From Prauserella isguenensis (GTDB lineage: Bacteria; Actinomycetota; Actinomycetes; Mycobacteriales; Pseudonocardiaceae): 64,000 nt of DNA. The stretch is from NCBI RefSeq assembly GCF_014191605.1, contig NZ_JACHWU010000003.1, forward strand, positions 248,001 to 312,000, in the 5' to 3' direction. Positions 24,665-33,064 of this stretch are shown here, in pieces. The number at the start of each line of letters is the position of its first letter. The first letter of the stretch is position 1. The position numbers and the translations under genes are program-made. The notes under the pieces are model-generated. The model did not search any database. It was not told the DNA's origin and saw only the letters and a list, made by a program, of their open reading frames with translations.

Positions 24665-25849
24665 CTAGGGCTGCAGCACCACCTTGATCGCACCGTCGCG
24701 CTTGGCCTGGAACATGCCGTACGCGTCGGATGCCTCGTCGAGCGGGACGTGGTGGGTGACGAGGTCGTCCACGCCGAGCGGATCGTCGTCCCCGGTCAGC
24801 AGCGGCAGGATGTCGTCGGTCCAGGCCCGCACGTTGGCCTGACCCATGCGCAGCTGGATCTGCTTGTCGAACAGCGTCATCATCGGCATCGGATCGGCCA
24901 TGCCGCCGTAGACGCCGGAGAGTGACACCGTGCCACCGCGGCGCACGGCGTCGATGGCCGTGTACAACGCACTCATCCGGTCGATCCCGGCCGTGGTGAA
25001 CGCCTTCTCGGCCAGCCGATCCGGCAGCAACGTCGCGAGCTGCTGCACGACCGTGCTCACCGGCGCTCCGTGGGCCTCCATGCCGACCGCGTCGATCACC
25101 GAGTCGGCGCCCCGGCCGTCGGTGCGGTCACGCACGGCCACACCGACGTCCTTGACGGTGCGCAGGTCGAGGGTGTCGATGCCGTGCCGCTGCGCCATCG
25201 CCAAACGCTCGTCGACCAGGTCGACCCCGAGCACCGTGCCCGCGCCGCGATGCCGGGCGATACGGGCTGCCAGCTGGCCGATCGGCCCGAGGCCGAGCAC
25301 GACGCAACTGCCGCCCTCCGGCACGTCCGCGTACTCCACGGCCTGCCACGCCGTCGGCAGGACGTCCGACAGGAACAGGAAACGTTCGTCCGGCCCCGTC
25401 TCAGGCACCTTCACGGGACCGAAGTGGGCCTGCGGCACCCGCAGCAGCTCGGCCTGCCCGCCGGGCACCTGTCCGTAGAGCTTCGTGTAGCCGAACAGCG
25501 AGGCGCCCTTGTCCTGCCCGGGCGCCCGGGTCCGCTCGCACTGCGTGTAGAGCTGCTGTGAGCAGTAGTAGCACTGGCCGCACGCGATGTTGAACGGTAC
25601 GACGACGCGGTCCCCTGGGATCAGGTCGGGAACGGCGTTACCCGTCTGCCTGACGATGCCCATCGCTTCGTGACCGAGGACGTCACCCGGGGTCATGAAC
25701 GGGCCGAGCACCTCGTAGAGATGCAGATCCGAACCGCAGATCGCCGTGGACGTGACCTCCACGATCGCGTCGGTCGGTTCCTCGATGCGCGGATCGGCAA
25801 CGTCCTGCACGCGAACGTCACGCTTGCCCTGCCAGGTCACAGCCTTCAT
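24665..25849 (-). CDS. Zinc-dependent alcohol/formaldehyde dehydrogenase family protein
   Basis: A 394-residue medium-chain dehydrogenase. Catalytic zinc ligands are Cys38 in STAICGSDLHLYE and His in GHEAMG; the structural zinc site is CGQCYYCSQQLYTQC. The cofactor motif is VVLGLGPIGQLAARIA. The long central region resembles the glutathione-independent formaldehyde dehydrogenase group of actinobacteria, but the true substrate cannot be assigned. It stands alone, convergent with the glycerate kinase gene. Confidence 0.9.
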   Translation of the reverse strand: MKAVTWQGKRDVRVQDVADPRIEEPTDAIVEVTSTAICGSDLHLYEVLGPFMTPGDVLGHEAMGIVRQTGNAVPDLIPGDRVVVPFNIACGQCYYCSQQLYTQCERTRAPGQDKGASLFGYTKLYGQVPGGQAELLRVPQAHFGPVKVPETGPDERFLFLSDVLPTAWQAVEYADVPEGGSCVVLGLGPIGQLAARIARHRGAGTVLGVDLVDERLAMAQRHGIDTLDLRTVKDVGVAVRDRTDGRGADSVIDAVGMEAHGAPVSTVVQQLATLLPDRLAEKAFTTAGIDRMSALYTAIDAVRRGGTVSLSGVYGGMADPMPMMTLFDKQIQLRMGQANVRAWTDDILPLLTGDDDPLGVDDLVTHHVPLDEASDAYGMFQAKRDGAIKVVLQP

Positions 25850-25926
25850 CGCGGATGTCCCTCCGTCGCTCGTCGACTCGGTGCCGTCGGCTGCGACTAC
25901 CCGCGATCACCGGGTGCGAACACACC

Positions 25927-25959
25927 GGTGCCGGCGCCTCCGAGGGAGACGCCGGCACC
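25927..25959 (-). terminator. Stem-loop terminator after hesB-like gene
   Basis: GGTGCCGGCGCCTCC pairs with 25945-25959 (15 bp, one mismatch) around a GAG loop. It lies 21 bp past the stop of the HesB-like gene on the minus strand. Confidence 0.85.
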
Positions 25960-25980
25960 GCAAGACCGTTTTCGGGTGCG

Positions 25981-26283
25981 TCAGCCTTCGCCTTCCGGCT
26001 GCTGCATCACCGCGAAGTTCAGCTGGCCCTGTTCGTCCTGCTGGACGTCCAGCACCTTGTCGTCGAGGAACGACGACGCCTTCTCCTCGAGGAAGACCCG
26101 CGCACCGCTCTCGGTACCCAGCACCTGGTCGCCCTCCTCGGGCCCCGGAGCGACCGAAAGCGCGAGCTGAGCGCCCTCTTCCGTCTCCTCCCGGACCGCG
26201 AACCGGAGACCGGCGGCATCCTGACCGTCCTGGGCGGTCAGCGCGCTGATCGCCTCCACGGCAGCGTCAGTCATCGCAAGCAT
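25981..26283 (-). CDS. HesB/IscA-like small protein without cysteines
   Basis: A 100-residue protein with the A-type iron-sulfur carrier layout: AAVEAISALTAQDG, GLRFAVREE, ALSVAPGPEEGDQVL, GARVFLEEKASSFLDDKVLDVQ. It has no cysteine, although true IscA/SufA proteins use three. Actinobacterial relatives are nonetheless annotated as HesB proteins. It therefore cannot ligate a cluster by cysteine, and the function is open. ATG at 26283 has AAGGGA upstream; an in-frame ATG at 26274 is possible. Confidence 0.8.
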   Translation of the reverse strand: MLAMTDAAVEAISALTAQDGQDAAGLRFAVREETEEGAQLALSVAPGPEEGDQVLGTESGARVFLEEKASSFLDDKVLDVQQDEQGQLNFAVMQQPEGEG

Positions 26284-26860
26284 GGTCGCTATTTCCCTTC
26301 GGTTGCTTGGGGCTGCCATTCCCACCGTAAACGTCGCCCACACCGGGCGCCCTACCGGCACGCCCATTTCGGCTCGCTGACCGACTCCTCAGGAAATTCC
26401 ACGAAATCGGTAGCACCGCTGAATTCGGACGTCTTTCCCGCTGCGACAGCCGGACGATCCGCGCCGCACTCGCCGCCGTGTCCACGTCGCATCGAGCCGA
26501 GTGCCGTGCCCACCGAAAACCCTTACGGCGTCAGGACGAACCGCCTCCCGGGGCAGGCCCGGGAGGCGGCGGAGTCCGAGTTCGCCGCCCCACGGACGGC
26601 CGCATCCCGAGCACTTTCCGAAAGTGGCGCACAGGAACTCTTCCGTCCCGCGGCGTGGGTACCCGGGGCCGATCTCACTAAACGCACGAGCCCCACGGGG
26701 AACGTCACACATGAGGCACCCATCCGCAGTTGAAAGCCCACGCAGATGTTCCTACGGTGGGAAAGGCAGGACGGGCGCAGATTTTCCGTCCGGGTAGATC
26801 CGCAGCACCGAGATATCCGCACACGTCCCGCGCTCGCCGATTCGACGGAGGGATACCGCA
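26284..26860. other. 577-bp gap between divergent genes with one strong hairpin
   Basis: No convincing coding sequence is seen on either strand. The notable element is a perfect 12-bp stem with a 5-base loop at 26541-26569 (CCGCCTCCCGGG and its complement). Since the flanking genes diverge, this hairpin terminates neither of them; it could end an unannotated small RNA or be a regulatory structure. Confidence 0.5.
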
Positions 26861-27373
26861 GTGCTACCCAGCCACTCCCACGACAGCGGCTCGCCTACCG
26901 ACCGCAGCAACGACCCGGCCGGGGTCAGCGACCCCGCGTTCGGGCCGGCGCTCACCCCGGCGACCAAGCCGCAGGAGCCCACCGGGCCCGTGGACACCGT
27001 CGGCACCTCCGGTATGCGCATCGACGCCGAACGTCGCCCCGACGGCGTGGTGCACGTCCGCGTCGCCGGCGAGGTCGACCTGATGTCCGCACCGGACCTG
27101 CGCAAGTGGATCCACGAGGAGCTGAGTGCTCCGGCACGACTGGTGCTCGACCTGGACGGCGTCGAGTTCCTCGGTTCGGCCGGGCTCTCGGTACTCGCCG
27201 AGCTGTCCGAGCAGGCCGCGGGCTCGAGCTTGAACTGGGCGATCGTCGCGGGTACCCGGGTAGTGCTGCGCCCGCTGGAGGCCACCGGTCTCGCCGAGCA
27301 GATCCCGGTGCATCCGGACCTCGACTCGGCGGTTCTCGCCGTCCACCCGTCGCAGCGGCCCACGTCGTCGTGA
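26861..27373 (+). CDS. STAS-domain anti-sigma factor antagonist
   Basis: A 170-residue protein with a disordered N-terminal tail of about 50 residues rich in Pro, Ser and Thr and a C-terminal STAS domain. The domain carries VRVAGEVDLMSAPDLRKWI and LVLDLDGVEFLGSAGLSVLAEL, with Ser106 at the position phosphorylated in SpoIIAA-type antagonists. Such proteins release alternative sigma factors by binding anti-sigma kinases. No kinase or sigma gene is adjacent. GTG at 26861 follows GGAGGGA. Confidence 0.88.
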   Translation: MLPSHSHDSGSPTDRSNDPAGVSDPAFGPALTPATKPQEPTGPVDTVGTSGMRIDAERRPDGVVHVRVAGEVDLMSAPDLRKWIHEELSAPARLVLDLDGVEFLGSAGLSVLAELSEQAAGSSLNWAIVAGTRVVLRPLEATGLAEQIPVHPDLDSAVLAVHPSQRPTSS

Positions 27374-27450
27374 CCGGGCTGCCGCGTCCGCGCGGGTGCG
27401 GCCCGCGGACTCGGGTCGCACCCGGGCGGACGTTCGCCCACGGCCTGCCT

Positions 27451-27497
27451 CGCCCTCAGCCGGGGTCCGTCGTGGCGACCGACCCCGGCTGAGGGCG
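27451..27497 (+). terminator. Perfect 17-bp inverted-repeat terminator
   Basis: CGCCCTCAGCCGGGGTC (27451-27467) pairs perfectly with 27481-27497 across a 13-base loop. It follows the STAS gene. Confidence 0.85.
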
Positions 27498-27530
27498 TGA
27501 CCGGCAAGGACACGACGTATCGTGCGGGGC

Positions 27531-28013
27531 ATGAGCTGTGTACGGGGCCGGACGCGCACGACGGCGCCGGAGCCCGCCGTCCGGACGGGCACCGCGCATC
27601 TGCCGGAGCTCGTCCGGCATGTGCCGCTGTACGTGCTGGGCGGAGCGATCAGCACCGGATTGCAGGCCCTGCTGTTCCTGCTGCTGCGCGATCCGCTGAC
27701 TCCCGCGGCGGCCAATCCCGTCGCCATCGGCGTCACGACGATGCTCAACACCGAGTTCCACCGGCGGATCACCTTCGGTGACGTCACCGGTCCGCGGGCG
27801 CGCCGCCATCTGCAGTCCGTCGGCACGTTCCTGTTCTACGCGTGCGCCGGCACGGCGGCCCTCGGCCTGCTGCATCTGCTGGCCGACGACCCGTCACCGA
27901 TGACCGAGACGACCGTGCTGGTCGCGACCAGCACGGTCGGCGGCATCCTGCGCTTCCTGGTGCTGCGCTCGTGGGTGTTCGTCTGGAGCCGGGACGCCGG
28001 GGCGGCCCGGTGA
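27531..28013 (+). CDS. GtrA-like membrane protein
   Basis: A 160-residue protein with four predicted membrane segments: VPLYVLGGAISTGLQALLF, PVAIGVTTMLNTE, FLFYACAGTAALGLLHLL and VLVATSTVGGILRFLVLRSWVF. Layout and the N-terminal motif fit the GtrA family, linked to transport of lipid-linked sugars or cell-wall glycan modification. ATG at 27531 lacks a clear ribosome-binding site; GTG at 27522 is an alternative. The stop overlaps the next gene (GTGA), so three small membrane proteins form an operon. Confidence 0.8.
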   Translation: MSCVRGRTRTTAPEPAVRTGTAHLPELVRHVPLYVLGGAISTGLQALLFLLLRDPLTPAAANPVAIGVTTMLNTEFHRRITFGDVTGPRARRHLQSVGTFLFYACAGTAALGLLHLLADDPSPMTETTVLVATSTVGGILRFLVLRSWVFVWSRDAGAAR

Positions 28014-28417
28014 CCACACGGAACCCACCACCCGAGGACGCCGACACCCGGGGAGAGGGCCGCACGCCCGACGAGGGCGACGGCGGCACCGGACCGATCA
28101 CCGACTACCGGTTCACGCTGGCCAACGAACGCACGTTCCTCGCGTGGCTGCGCACCGCACTCGGCCTGGTCGCCGGGGGTGTCGCGATCCAGCAGCTCGT
28201 GCCGGGCCTGGCCTCCGAAGGACCGCGCACCCTGCTGGCGGCACTGTGCGTGGGTCTGGCGCTGGTGATCGCGACGGCCTCGTACCCACGGTGGCGGGCG
28301 GTGCAGCGGGCGATGGCCCGGGGCGGTCCGCTCCCCCGCAACATCCTGCTGGCCACCCTCGGCGGGGGCATCGCCGCGATCACGGCGGTCGCATTCGTGC
28401 TGGTGGTCACGGCGTGA
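28010..28417 (+). CDS. DUF202/YidH-type membrane protein
   Basis: A 135-residue protein. An acidic, Gly/Pro-rich tail of about 30 residues precedes the family hallmark RFTLANERTFLAWLRTALGLVAGG. Three membrane segments are predicted in total, ending NILLATLGGGIAAITAVAFVLVV. The DUF202/YidH family has no established function. GTG at 28010 overlaps the upstream stop and its own stop overlaps the next DUF202 gene. Confidence 0.87.
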   Translation: MTTRNPPPEDADTRGEGRTPDEGDGGTGPITDYRFTLANERTFLAWLRTALGLVAGGVAIQQLVPGLASEGPRTLLAALCVGLALVIATASYPRWRAVQRAMARGGPLPRNILLATLGGGIAAITAVAFVLVVTA

Positions 28418-28722
28418 GCGAAGGCCAGCCGGAACGCACCGGACTCGCGTGGCAGCGCACCGCGCTGGCCTCGGCCGCGTGCAGCGGCCTGCTGCTGCAC
28501 GCGGCGGCCACCACGGGTCACGCCGCGCCGCTAGTCGCCGCGCCGATCTCGATCGTCACGACGGTCGTCCTCGCCGCTGCGGGAGCGGGGCGGGGCCGGC
28601 GGCTGCGCCGCAGCACCGCCCCGCTGTCACCCGTGCTGGCCGCGACAGCCACCGTCCTCGTCACGGCTACGGCCGCGGCGAGCCTCGGGGCGTTGCTCAC
28701 CACCCTCTCAAGCGGCCACTGA
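28414..28722 (+). CDS. Second DUF202-type membrane protein
   Basis: A 102-residue protein with the DUF202 start ERTGLAWQRTALASAACSGLLL and three hydrophobic stretches. It is shorter than its upstream neighbour and lacks the acidic tail. Tandem pairs of these small proteins are common and may form a heteromeric membrane complex; this is inference. GTG at 28414 overlaps the upstream stop. Confidence 0.85.
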   Translation: MSEGQPERTGLAWQRTALASAACSGLLLHAAATTGHAAPLVAAPISIVTTVVLAAAGAGRGRRLRRSTAPLSPVLAATATVLVTATAAASLGALLTTLSSGH

Positions 28723-28725
28723 ACC

Positions 28726-29706
28726 CTAGTCCAGCTGCTTCCGCAGTTCCGGCAGCAACTCGGACTCGGCGGCCTCGAGGAACTCCTCCTGGTGGTCGCC
28801 GCCGACCTGCACGAGCGCCAGGTCGGTGAACCCGGCCTCCCGGAAGGGGCGAGCGGCGTCGACCACCGCCTGCACCGACCCGCCGCACGGGATCGCCGCG
28901 GCCACGTCCTCCTCGCGCACGTACTGTGTCGCGGCCGCGAACGCCTGCGTACTCGGTAGTTCGGCGTTGACCTTCCAGCCACCCGCGAACCACCGGAACT
29001 GCTCCCGTGCCCGGCGAGCCGCCTCATCGGTGTCGCGCCCCCACGACACCGGAAGCTGGCCGACCTTCCGGGACGAACCCAGCCCGAGCTGAGCACGCAC
29101 CTCGTCCCACCGGCGGCACAGTCCCCCTGCCGGTTCCACCGCGATCATCGCCTCCGATGCCGCCGCGAACCGATCGACCGACTGGTCGCCCGACACCGCG
29201 ACCCCGATCGGCACCCGCTGCTGCGGCAGGTCCCACAGCTTCGCCGAGTCGACCCGGAAATGCTCCCCGTCATGGTTGGTGTACCCGCCGTCGAACAGAC
29301 CGTTGATGATCTGCAGCGCCTCGCCCAGCATGTCGTGCCGCACGTTCACCGGGGGCCAGCCCCGGCCGATCACATGCTCGTTGAGGTTCTCGCCCGCTCC
29401 GAGGCCGAGCAGGAACCGTCCGCTCGACAGCTCCTGCACGGTCGCCGCCTGCTGGGCCACCACCGCCGGGTGATAGCGCATGGTCGGGCAGGTCACGAAC
29501 GACATCAGTTCGACGTCGCCGGTGACCTCCGCGACCGCACCGAGCACCGACCACGCATACGGCGCGTGCCCCTGCTCGTCCAGCCACGGCGAGAAATGAT
29601 CGCTCATCACCTCGAACTCGAAGCCGGCCCGTTCCGCTCGCGCCGCATCGGCGACGAGCCGGCGCGGACCGGCCTGTTCGGTCAGCAACGTATAGCCGAA
29701 ACGCAC
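28726..29706 (-). CDS. LLM-class F420-dependent oxidoreductase
   Basis: A 326-residue luciferase-like TIM-barrel protein: FGYTLLTEQAGPRRLVADAARAERAGF at the N-terminus, SDHFSPWLDEQGHAPYAWSVL (F420 binding region), ATVQELSSGRFLLGLGAGENLNEH and the late VAVSGDQSVDRFAAAS. It fits the F420-dependent glucose-6-phosphate dehydrogenase-like family of actinobacteria, whose substrates are mostly unknown. GTG at 29706 follows GGGGAGA. It is convergent with the DUF202 operon and separated from it by only 3 bp. Confidence 0.9.
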   Translation of the reverse strand: MRFGYTLLTEQAGPRRLVADAARAERAGFEFEVMSDHFSPWLDEQGHAPYAWSVLGAVAEVTGDVELMSFVTCPTMRYHPAVVAQQAATVQELSSGRFLLGLGAGENLNEHVIGRGWPPVNVRHDMLGEALQIINGLFDGGYTNHDGEHFRVDSAKLWDLPQQRVPIGVAVSGDQSVDRFAAASEAMIAVEPAGGLCRRWDEVRAQLGLGSSRKVGQLPVSWGRDTDEAARRAREQFRWFAGGWKVNAELPSTQAFAAATQYVREEDVAAAIPCGGSVQAVVDAARPFREAGFTDLALVQVGGDHQEEFLEAAESELLPELRKQLD

Positions 29707-29812
29707 GCGTCTCCCCTATGGCCGGCGGCCACCGCCGGCCTGTCGTCGTCACAACGTTCGGTGCCCGCACCGGGCGACTGCCGGCGCGTCGGCGACTGGT
29801 CGGGCGCGGATG

Positions 29813-30130
29813 TCAGTGCAACGCGGGCTCGGGTTCGGTTTCGACACCGATCCGCTTGCGGCGGGCGATCGCCTCACGCCGCTCGGTCTCGTCGAGGCCT
29901 CCCCACACCCCGAACGGCTCCTGCACGGTCAAGGCGTGGTGTCGACATTGGACGATCACCGGGCAGGTGCGACAGACCTCCTTCGCCCGTGCCACGCGGT
30001 CGGCTCGCGCGAACCCTCGTTCGCCGTCAGGATGGAAGAACACCGAGCTGTCCAGATTGCGGCAGTTGCCGTGCCGCTGCCATTCCCAGATCTCAGCCAC
30101 CGGGGTCGGCAGCCGGGACGTGTCGGCCAT
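29813..30130 (-). CDS. WhiB-family iron-sulfur regulator (WhiB3/WhiD type)
   Basis: A 105-residue Wbl protein. The four cluster-binding cysteines are Cys23 (HGNCRNLDSS), Cys53 and Cys56 (VCRTCPV) and Cys62 (VQCRHHAL); the GVWGG turn is at 74-78, followed by a basic DNA-binding tail (RREAIARRKR). The segment SSVFFHPDGERG and the IWEWQ N-terminus resemble WhiB3 of mycobacteria and WhiD of Streptomyces. These sense redox or nitric oxide through a 4Fe-4S cluster and act with a sigma factor. ATG at 30130 follows GGAGGTGA with ideal spacing. Confidence 0.93.
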   Translation of the reverse strand: MADTSRLPTPVAEIWEWQRHGNCRNLDSSVFFHPDGERGFARADRVARAKEVCRTCPVIVQCRHHALTVQEPFGVWGGLDETERREAIARRKRIGVETEPEPALH

Positions 30131-30202
30131 GGTGATCACCTCCGTGAAGATGTGCGATGCGCGGTGTACCCGGCGGGTGCGGAGCTCACACCTGCCGTTT
30201 CG

Positions 30203-30415
30203 TCAGCGGTACTCGTCGTCGTCGAGATCCACCGGCGCCGCCTGCTCGGCGACATCGGCGGGGTCGGCGTCCATCGGGACGGAGACCCCCGCCGGCCCGG
30301 GCTCGGACCCGGCTTCGGTGTCGCCGCTGAACTCGCCGTGTTCGATGTCGTCGACGGCCGGTCGCCGCTGCTCATCGACGTCCGGTTCCGGCGCGAGATC
30401 GTGGTTCTCCGTCAT
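30203..30415 (-). CDS. Small acidic protein of unknown function
   Basis: A 70-residue protein with a strong excess of Asp and Glu (for example DVDEQ, DLDDDEYR at the C-terminus), no cysteine and no hydrophobic segment. It is likely disordered. It lies upstream of whiB in the same direction, separated by about 70 bp. I do not recognise a family; the ordered coding bias and ATG at 30415 support a real gene, but no clear ribosome-binding site is visible. Confidence 0.6.
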   Translation of the reverse strand: MTENHDLAPEPDVDEQRRPAVDDIEHGEFSGDTEAGSEPGPAGVSVPMDADPADVAEQAAPVDLDDDEYR

Positions 30416-30561
30416 GATCGACGTGATACCCCGCCTGCGCGCGGTTCAATCACGGTTCGATCATCCGAATCCGCCGGCGCGGTTCATGGGCACGACCCGA
30501 TCGGACATACCTCCGGTACGCTCCGCCCACACCGCAGCAGTGACGACGCCGGAGGATGGGC

Positions 30562-31734
30562 ATGAGCGAACGGCAGTACGACATCGTGGTGTTCGGCGCC
30601 ACGGGGTTCACCGGAGGACTGACCGCCGAATACCTCGCCGCCCACGTACCGGAGGGCTGCCGATGGGCGCTCGCGGGCCGTAACACCGCCAAGCTGGAGG
30701 CCGTACGCGAGCGGCTCGCCGGCATCGACCCCGCCTGCGCCGCCGTCCCGTTGCTGCAGGCCGACGTCACCGATCCCGCCTCCCTGCGCACCGTCGCCGA
30801 ATCGGCCCGGGTGGTCGTCACGACCGTCGGCCCGTACCTGCAGTACGGCGAACCGCTCGTCGCGGCGTGCGCCGAGGCGGGCACCGACTACGTCGACCTC
30901 TCCGGTGAGCCCGAGTTCGTCGACCGCATGTACCTCGCCCACCACGAGACCGCCCGGCGCACCGGTGCCCGCCTGGTCCACGCGTGCGGGCTGGACTCGA
31001 TCCCGTACGACCTGGGCGCCTACTTCACGGTCGGACAGTTGCCCGCGGACGGGCAGATCACGGTGGACGCCCAGATCCGCGCCAACGCCGAGTTCTCGGG
31101 CGGCACGTTCTCGTCCGCCCTGACCGCGTTCTCGCGCGCCCGGCAGATGACGGCGGTCGCCAAGCGCCGCCGAGCCGCCGACCCTCGGCCCGCCGACAGG
31201 AAGATCCGCACTCCCTCCGGACCGCCCACGCGGGACGCCGAGACCGGCCGGTGGCTCGTGCCGATGCCCACACTCGACCCGCAGATCGTGGCCCGCTCGG
31301 CCGCCGCACTACCGCGGTACGGCACCTCGTTCACCTACCGGCAGGCCGCGGCGATGAAGCGACTGACCACGCTCGTCGCGACCGGCGCGGGCCTGGGCGT
31401 GCTGGCGGTCGCGGCGCAGATCCCGCCCGTCCGGAACGCACTGGGCAAGGTCCGCAAGCCGGGTGACGGGCCGAGCGCGCAGCGGCGGGCACGGTCGTGG
31501 TTCCAGGTGCGGTTCACCGGCGAGTCGGCCGGGCAGCGCGTCGTCACCGAGTTCGCGGGCGGCGACCCCGGCTACGACGAGACCGCGAAGATGATGTCCG
31601 AATCGGCGATGTGCCTGGCGTTCGACGACCTCCCCCAGACAGCGGGCCAGGTCACGACCGCCGTCGCGATGGGCGACTCGCTCGTCGCGCGGCTGCAGAA
31701 CGCGGGCCTGCGCATCCGCGTCCTCGACGAGTGA
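30562..31734 (+). CDS. Saccharopine dehydrogenase-like / trans-acting enoyl reductase family protein
   Basis: A 390-residue NAD(P)-binding protein with VVFGATGFTGGLTAEYLA at the N-terminus, LAGRNTAKLEAVRERL, DYVDLSGEPEFVDRMY and HACGLDSIPYDLGAYF. It matches the mycobacterial trans-acting enoyl reductase family (Rv2953-like), which reduces double bonds in phthiocerol-type lipids, but related proteins without that role are widespread. ATG at 30562 is preferred over 30556 because GGAGG lies six bases upstream. Confidence 0.86.
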   Translation: MSERQYDIVVFGATGFTGGLTAEYLAAHVPEGCRWALAGRNTAKLEAVRERLAGIDPACAAVPLLQADVTDPASLRTVAESARVVVTTVGPYLQYGEPLVAACAEAGTDYVDLSGEPEFVDRMYLAHHETARRTGARLVHACGLDSIPYDLGAYFTVGQLPADGQITVDAQIRANAEFSGGTFSSALTAFSRARQMTAVAKRRRAADPRPADRKIRTPSGPPTRDAETGRWLVPMPTLDPQIVARSAAALPRYGTSFTYRQAAAMKRLTTLVATGAGLGVLAVAAQIPPVRNALGKVRKPGDGPSAQRRARSWFQVRFTGESAGQRVVTEFAGGDPGYDETAKMMSESAMCLAFDDLPQTAGQVTTAVAMGDSLVARLQNAGLRIRVLDE

Positions 31735-31751
31735 GGGTCGCGCAGGCCCGC
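31702..31751. terminator. 12-bp inverted repeat across the end of the reductase gene
   Basis: GCGGGCCTGCGC (31702-31713) pairs with 31740-31751. The stem encloses the stop codon of the saccharopine dehydrogenase-like gene and sits between it and the convergent hemW. Confidence 0.6.
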
Positions 31752-31764
31752 TCGCGGGTGAGCC

Positions 31765-32958
31765 TCAGGTGACGAGTCGGCGGACGACGGCGTCGGCGAG
31801 GAGCCGGCCGCGGTCGGTGAGCACCGCCCGGCCGCCGTCGAGGTCGCGTGTGGACAGCAACCCGTCGGCGGCGGCGCGCCGGGCCTCGCGTGCGCCGCCG
31901 TCGTCCAGCGCGTCGAGCGGAAGCCCCTCGGCGAGACGGAGTTCGAGCATGACGCGCTCGAGGTGCCGGTCCTCGGCCGTCAACGCCTCCTGTCCGCCGA
32001 CTGGCAGCGCCCCCTCGGCGAGCGTGGCCGTGTAGCGCGCCGGGTGCTTGACGTTCCACCACCGCACACCGCCGAGGTGCGAGTGGGCCCCGGGACCCGC
32101 GCCCCACCAGTCGCCGCCCAGCCAGTAGCCGAGGTTGTGCCGGCAGCGCGCCTCGTCGGAGGCAGCCCAATTGGACACCTCGTACCAGCGCAGGCCCGCC
32201 TTCTCGAGCATCGCGTCGAGCAGTTCGTAGTCGGCGGCCAGCACGTCGTCGTCGGGCGTCGGGATCTCGCCCTTGCGGACACGCCGTGCGAGCGCGGTGC
32301 CGTCCTCGACGATCAACGCGTAGGCGGACACGTGGTCCACGCCCGCCTCCAGCACGGCGTCGAGCGAGGCCTGCAGGTCCTCGGTGCGCTCACCGGGCGT
32401 GCCGTAGATGAGGTCCAGATTGACGTGGTCGAACCCGGCGGCACGCGCTTCCGCCGCGGCCTCGACGGGACGTCCCGGGGTGTGCGTGCGGTCGAGCACC
32501 CGCAGCACGTGCGGCGCGACCGACTGCATGCCGAGCGACACCCGCGTGTACCCGGCACCACGGATCCCGGCGAACAGTTCCGGCGACGTCGACTCCGGAT
32601 TGGACTCGGTCGTGACTTCCGCGTCGGTGGCGAGACCGAAGGATTGCCGCACGGCGTCCAGCACCGCCGCCAGCCCGTCGGGACCCAGCAGCGACGGCGT
32701 GCCGCCGCCGACGAACACCGTGTCCGCGGCGGGAGGCGTCCCCAGCCGCTGCGCGGCCAGGTCCAGTTCCCTCCGCAGGCCGTCGAGCCAGTCCTCAGGC
32801 GCCGCACCGGAACCGAGTTCGCCCGCCGTGTAGGTGTTGAAGTCGCAGTAGCCGCACCGGGTCGCGCAGAACGGCACGTGCACGTACACGCCGAACGGCC
32901 TCGTGCCGAGCCCCTGCAGGGCCGTGTCGGGCAGGTGAAGATCGTCCGGGGTGCTCAC
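31765..32958 (-). CDS. hemW: Radical SAM protein HemW (coproporphyrinogen III oxidase-like)
   Basis: A 397-residue radical SAM protein. The cluster motif CATRCGYC gives Cys31, Cys35 and Cys38; FVGGGTPSLL, TTESNPES, RVSLGMQS and NLDLIYGTPG follow, and the HemW hallmark RHNLGYWLGGDWWGAGPGAHS is near the C-terminus. HemW proteins bind and transfer heme, and are often mislabelled as the oxygen-independent oxidase HemN. GTG at 32958 follows GGAGGGC. Confidence 0.92.
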   Translation of the reverse strand: MSTPDDLHLPDTALQGLGTRPFGVYVHVPFCATRCGYCDFNTYTAGELGSGAAPEDWLDGLRRELDLAAQRLGTPPAADTVFVGGGTPSLLGPDGLAAVLDAVRQSFGLATDAEVTTESNPESTSPELFAGIRGAGYTRVSLGMQSVAPHVLRVLDRTHTPGRPVEAAAEARAAGFDHVNLDLIYGTPGERTEDLQASLDAVLEAGVDHVSAYALIVEDGTALARRVRKGEIPTPDDDVLAADYELLDAMLEKAGLRWYEVSNWAASDEARCRHNLGYWLGGDWWGAGPGAHSHLGGVRWWNVKHPARYTATLAEGALPVGGQEALTAEDRHLERVMLELRLAEGLPLDALDDGGAREARRAAADGLLSTRDLDGGRAVLTDRGRLLADAVVRRLVT

Positions 32959-33064
32959 GCCCTCCAGTGTCCCACCGGCGGAGCGGCGGCCGTGCGGCAC
33001 CGGCCCTCGTCGCTGCGCAGCGGCCCCACTCCGCGGAAAGGATCGGCAGCTACGGGTCCACGGC

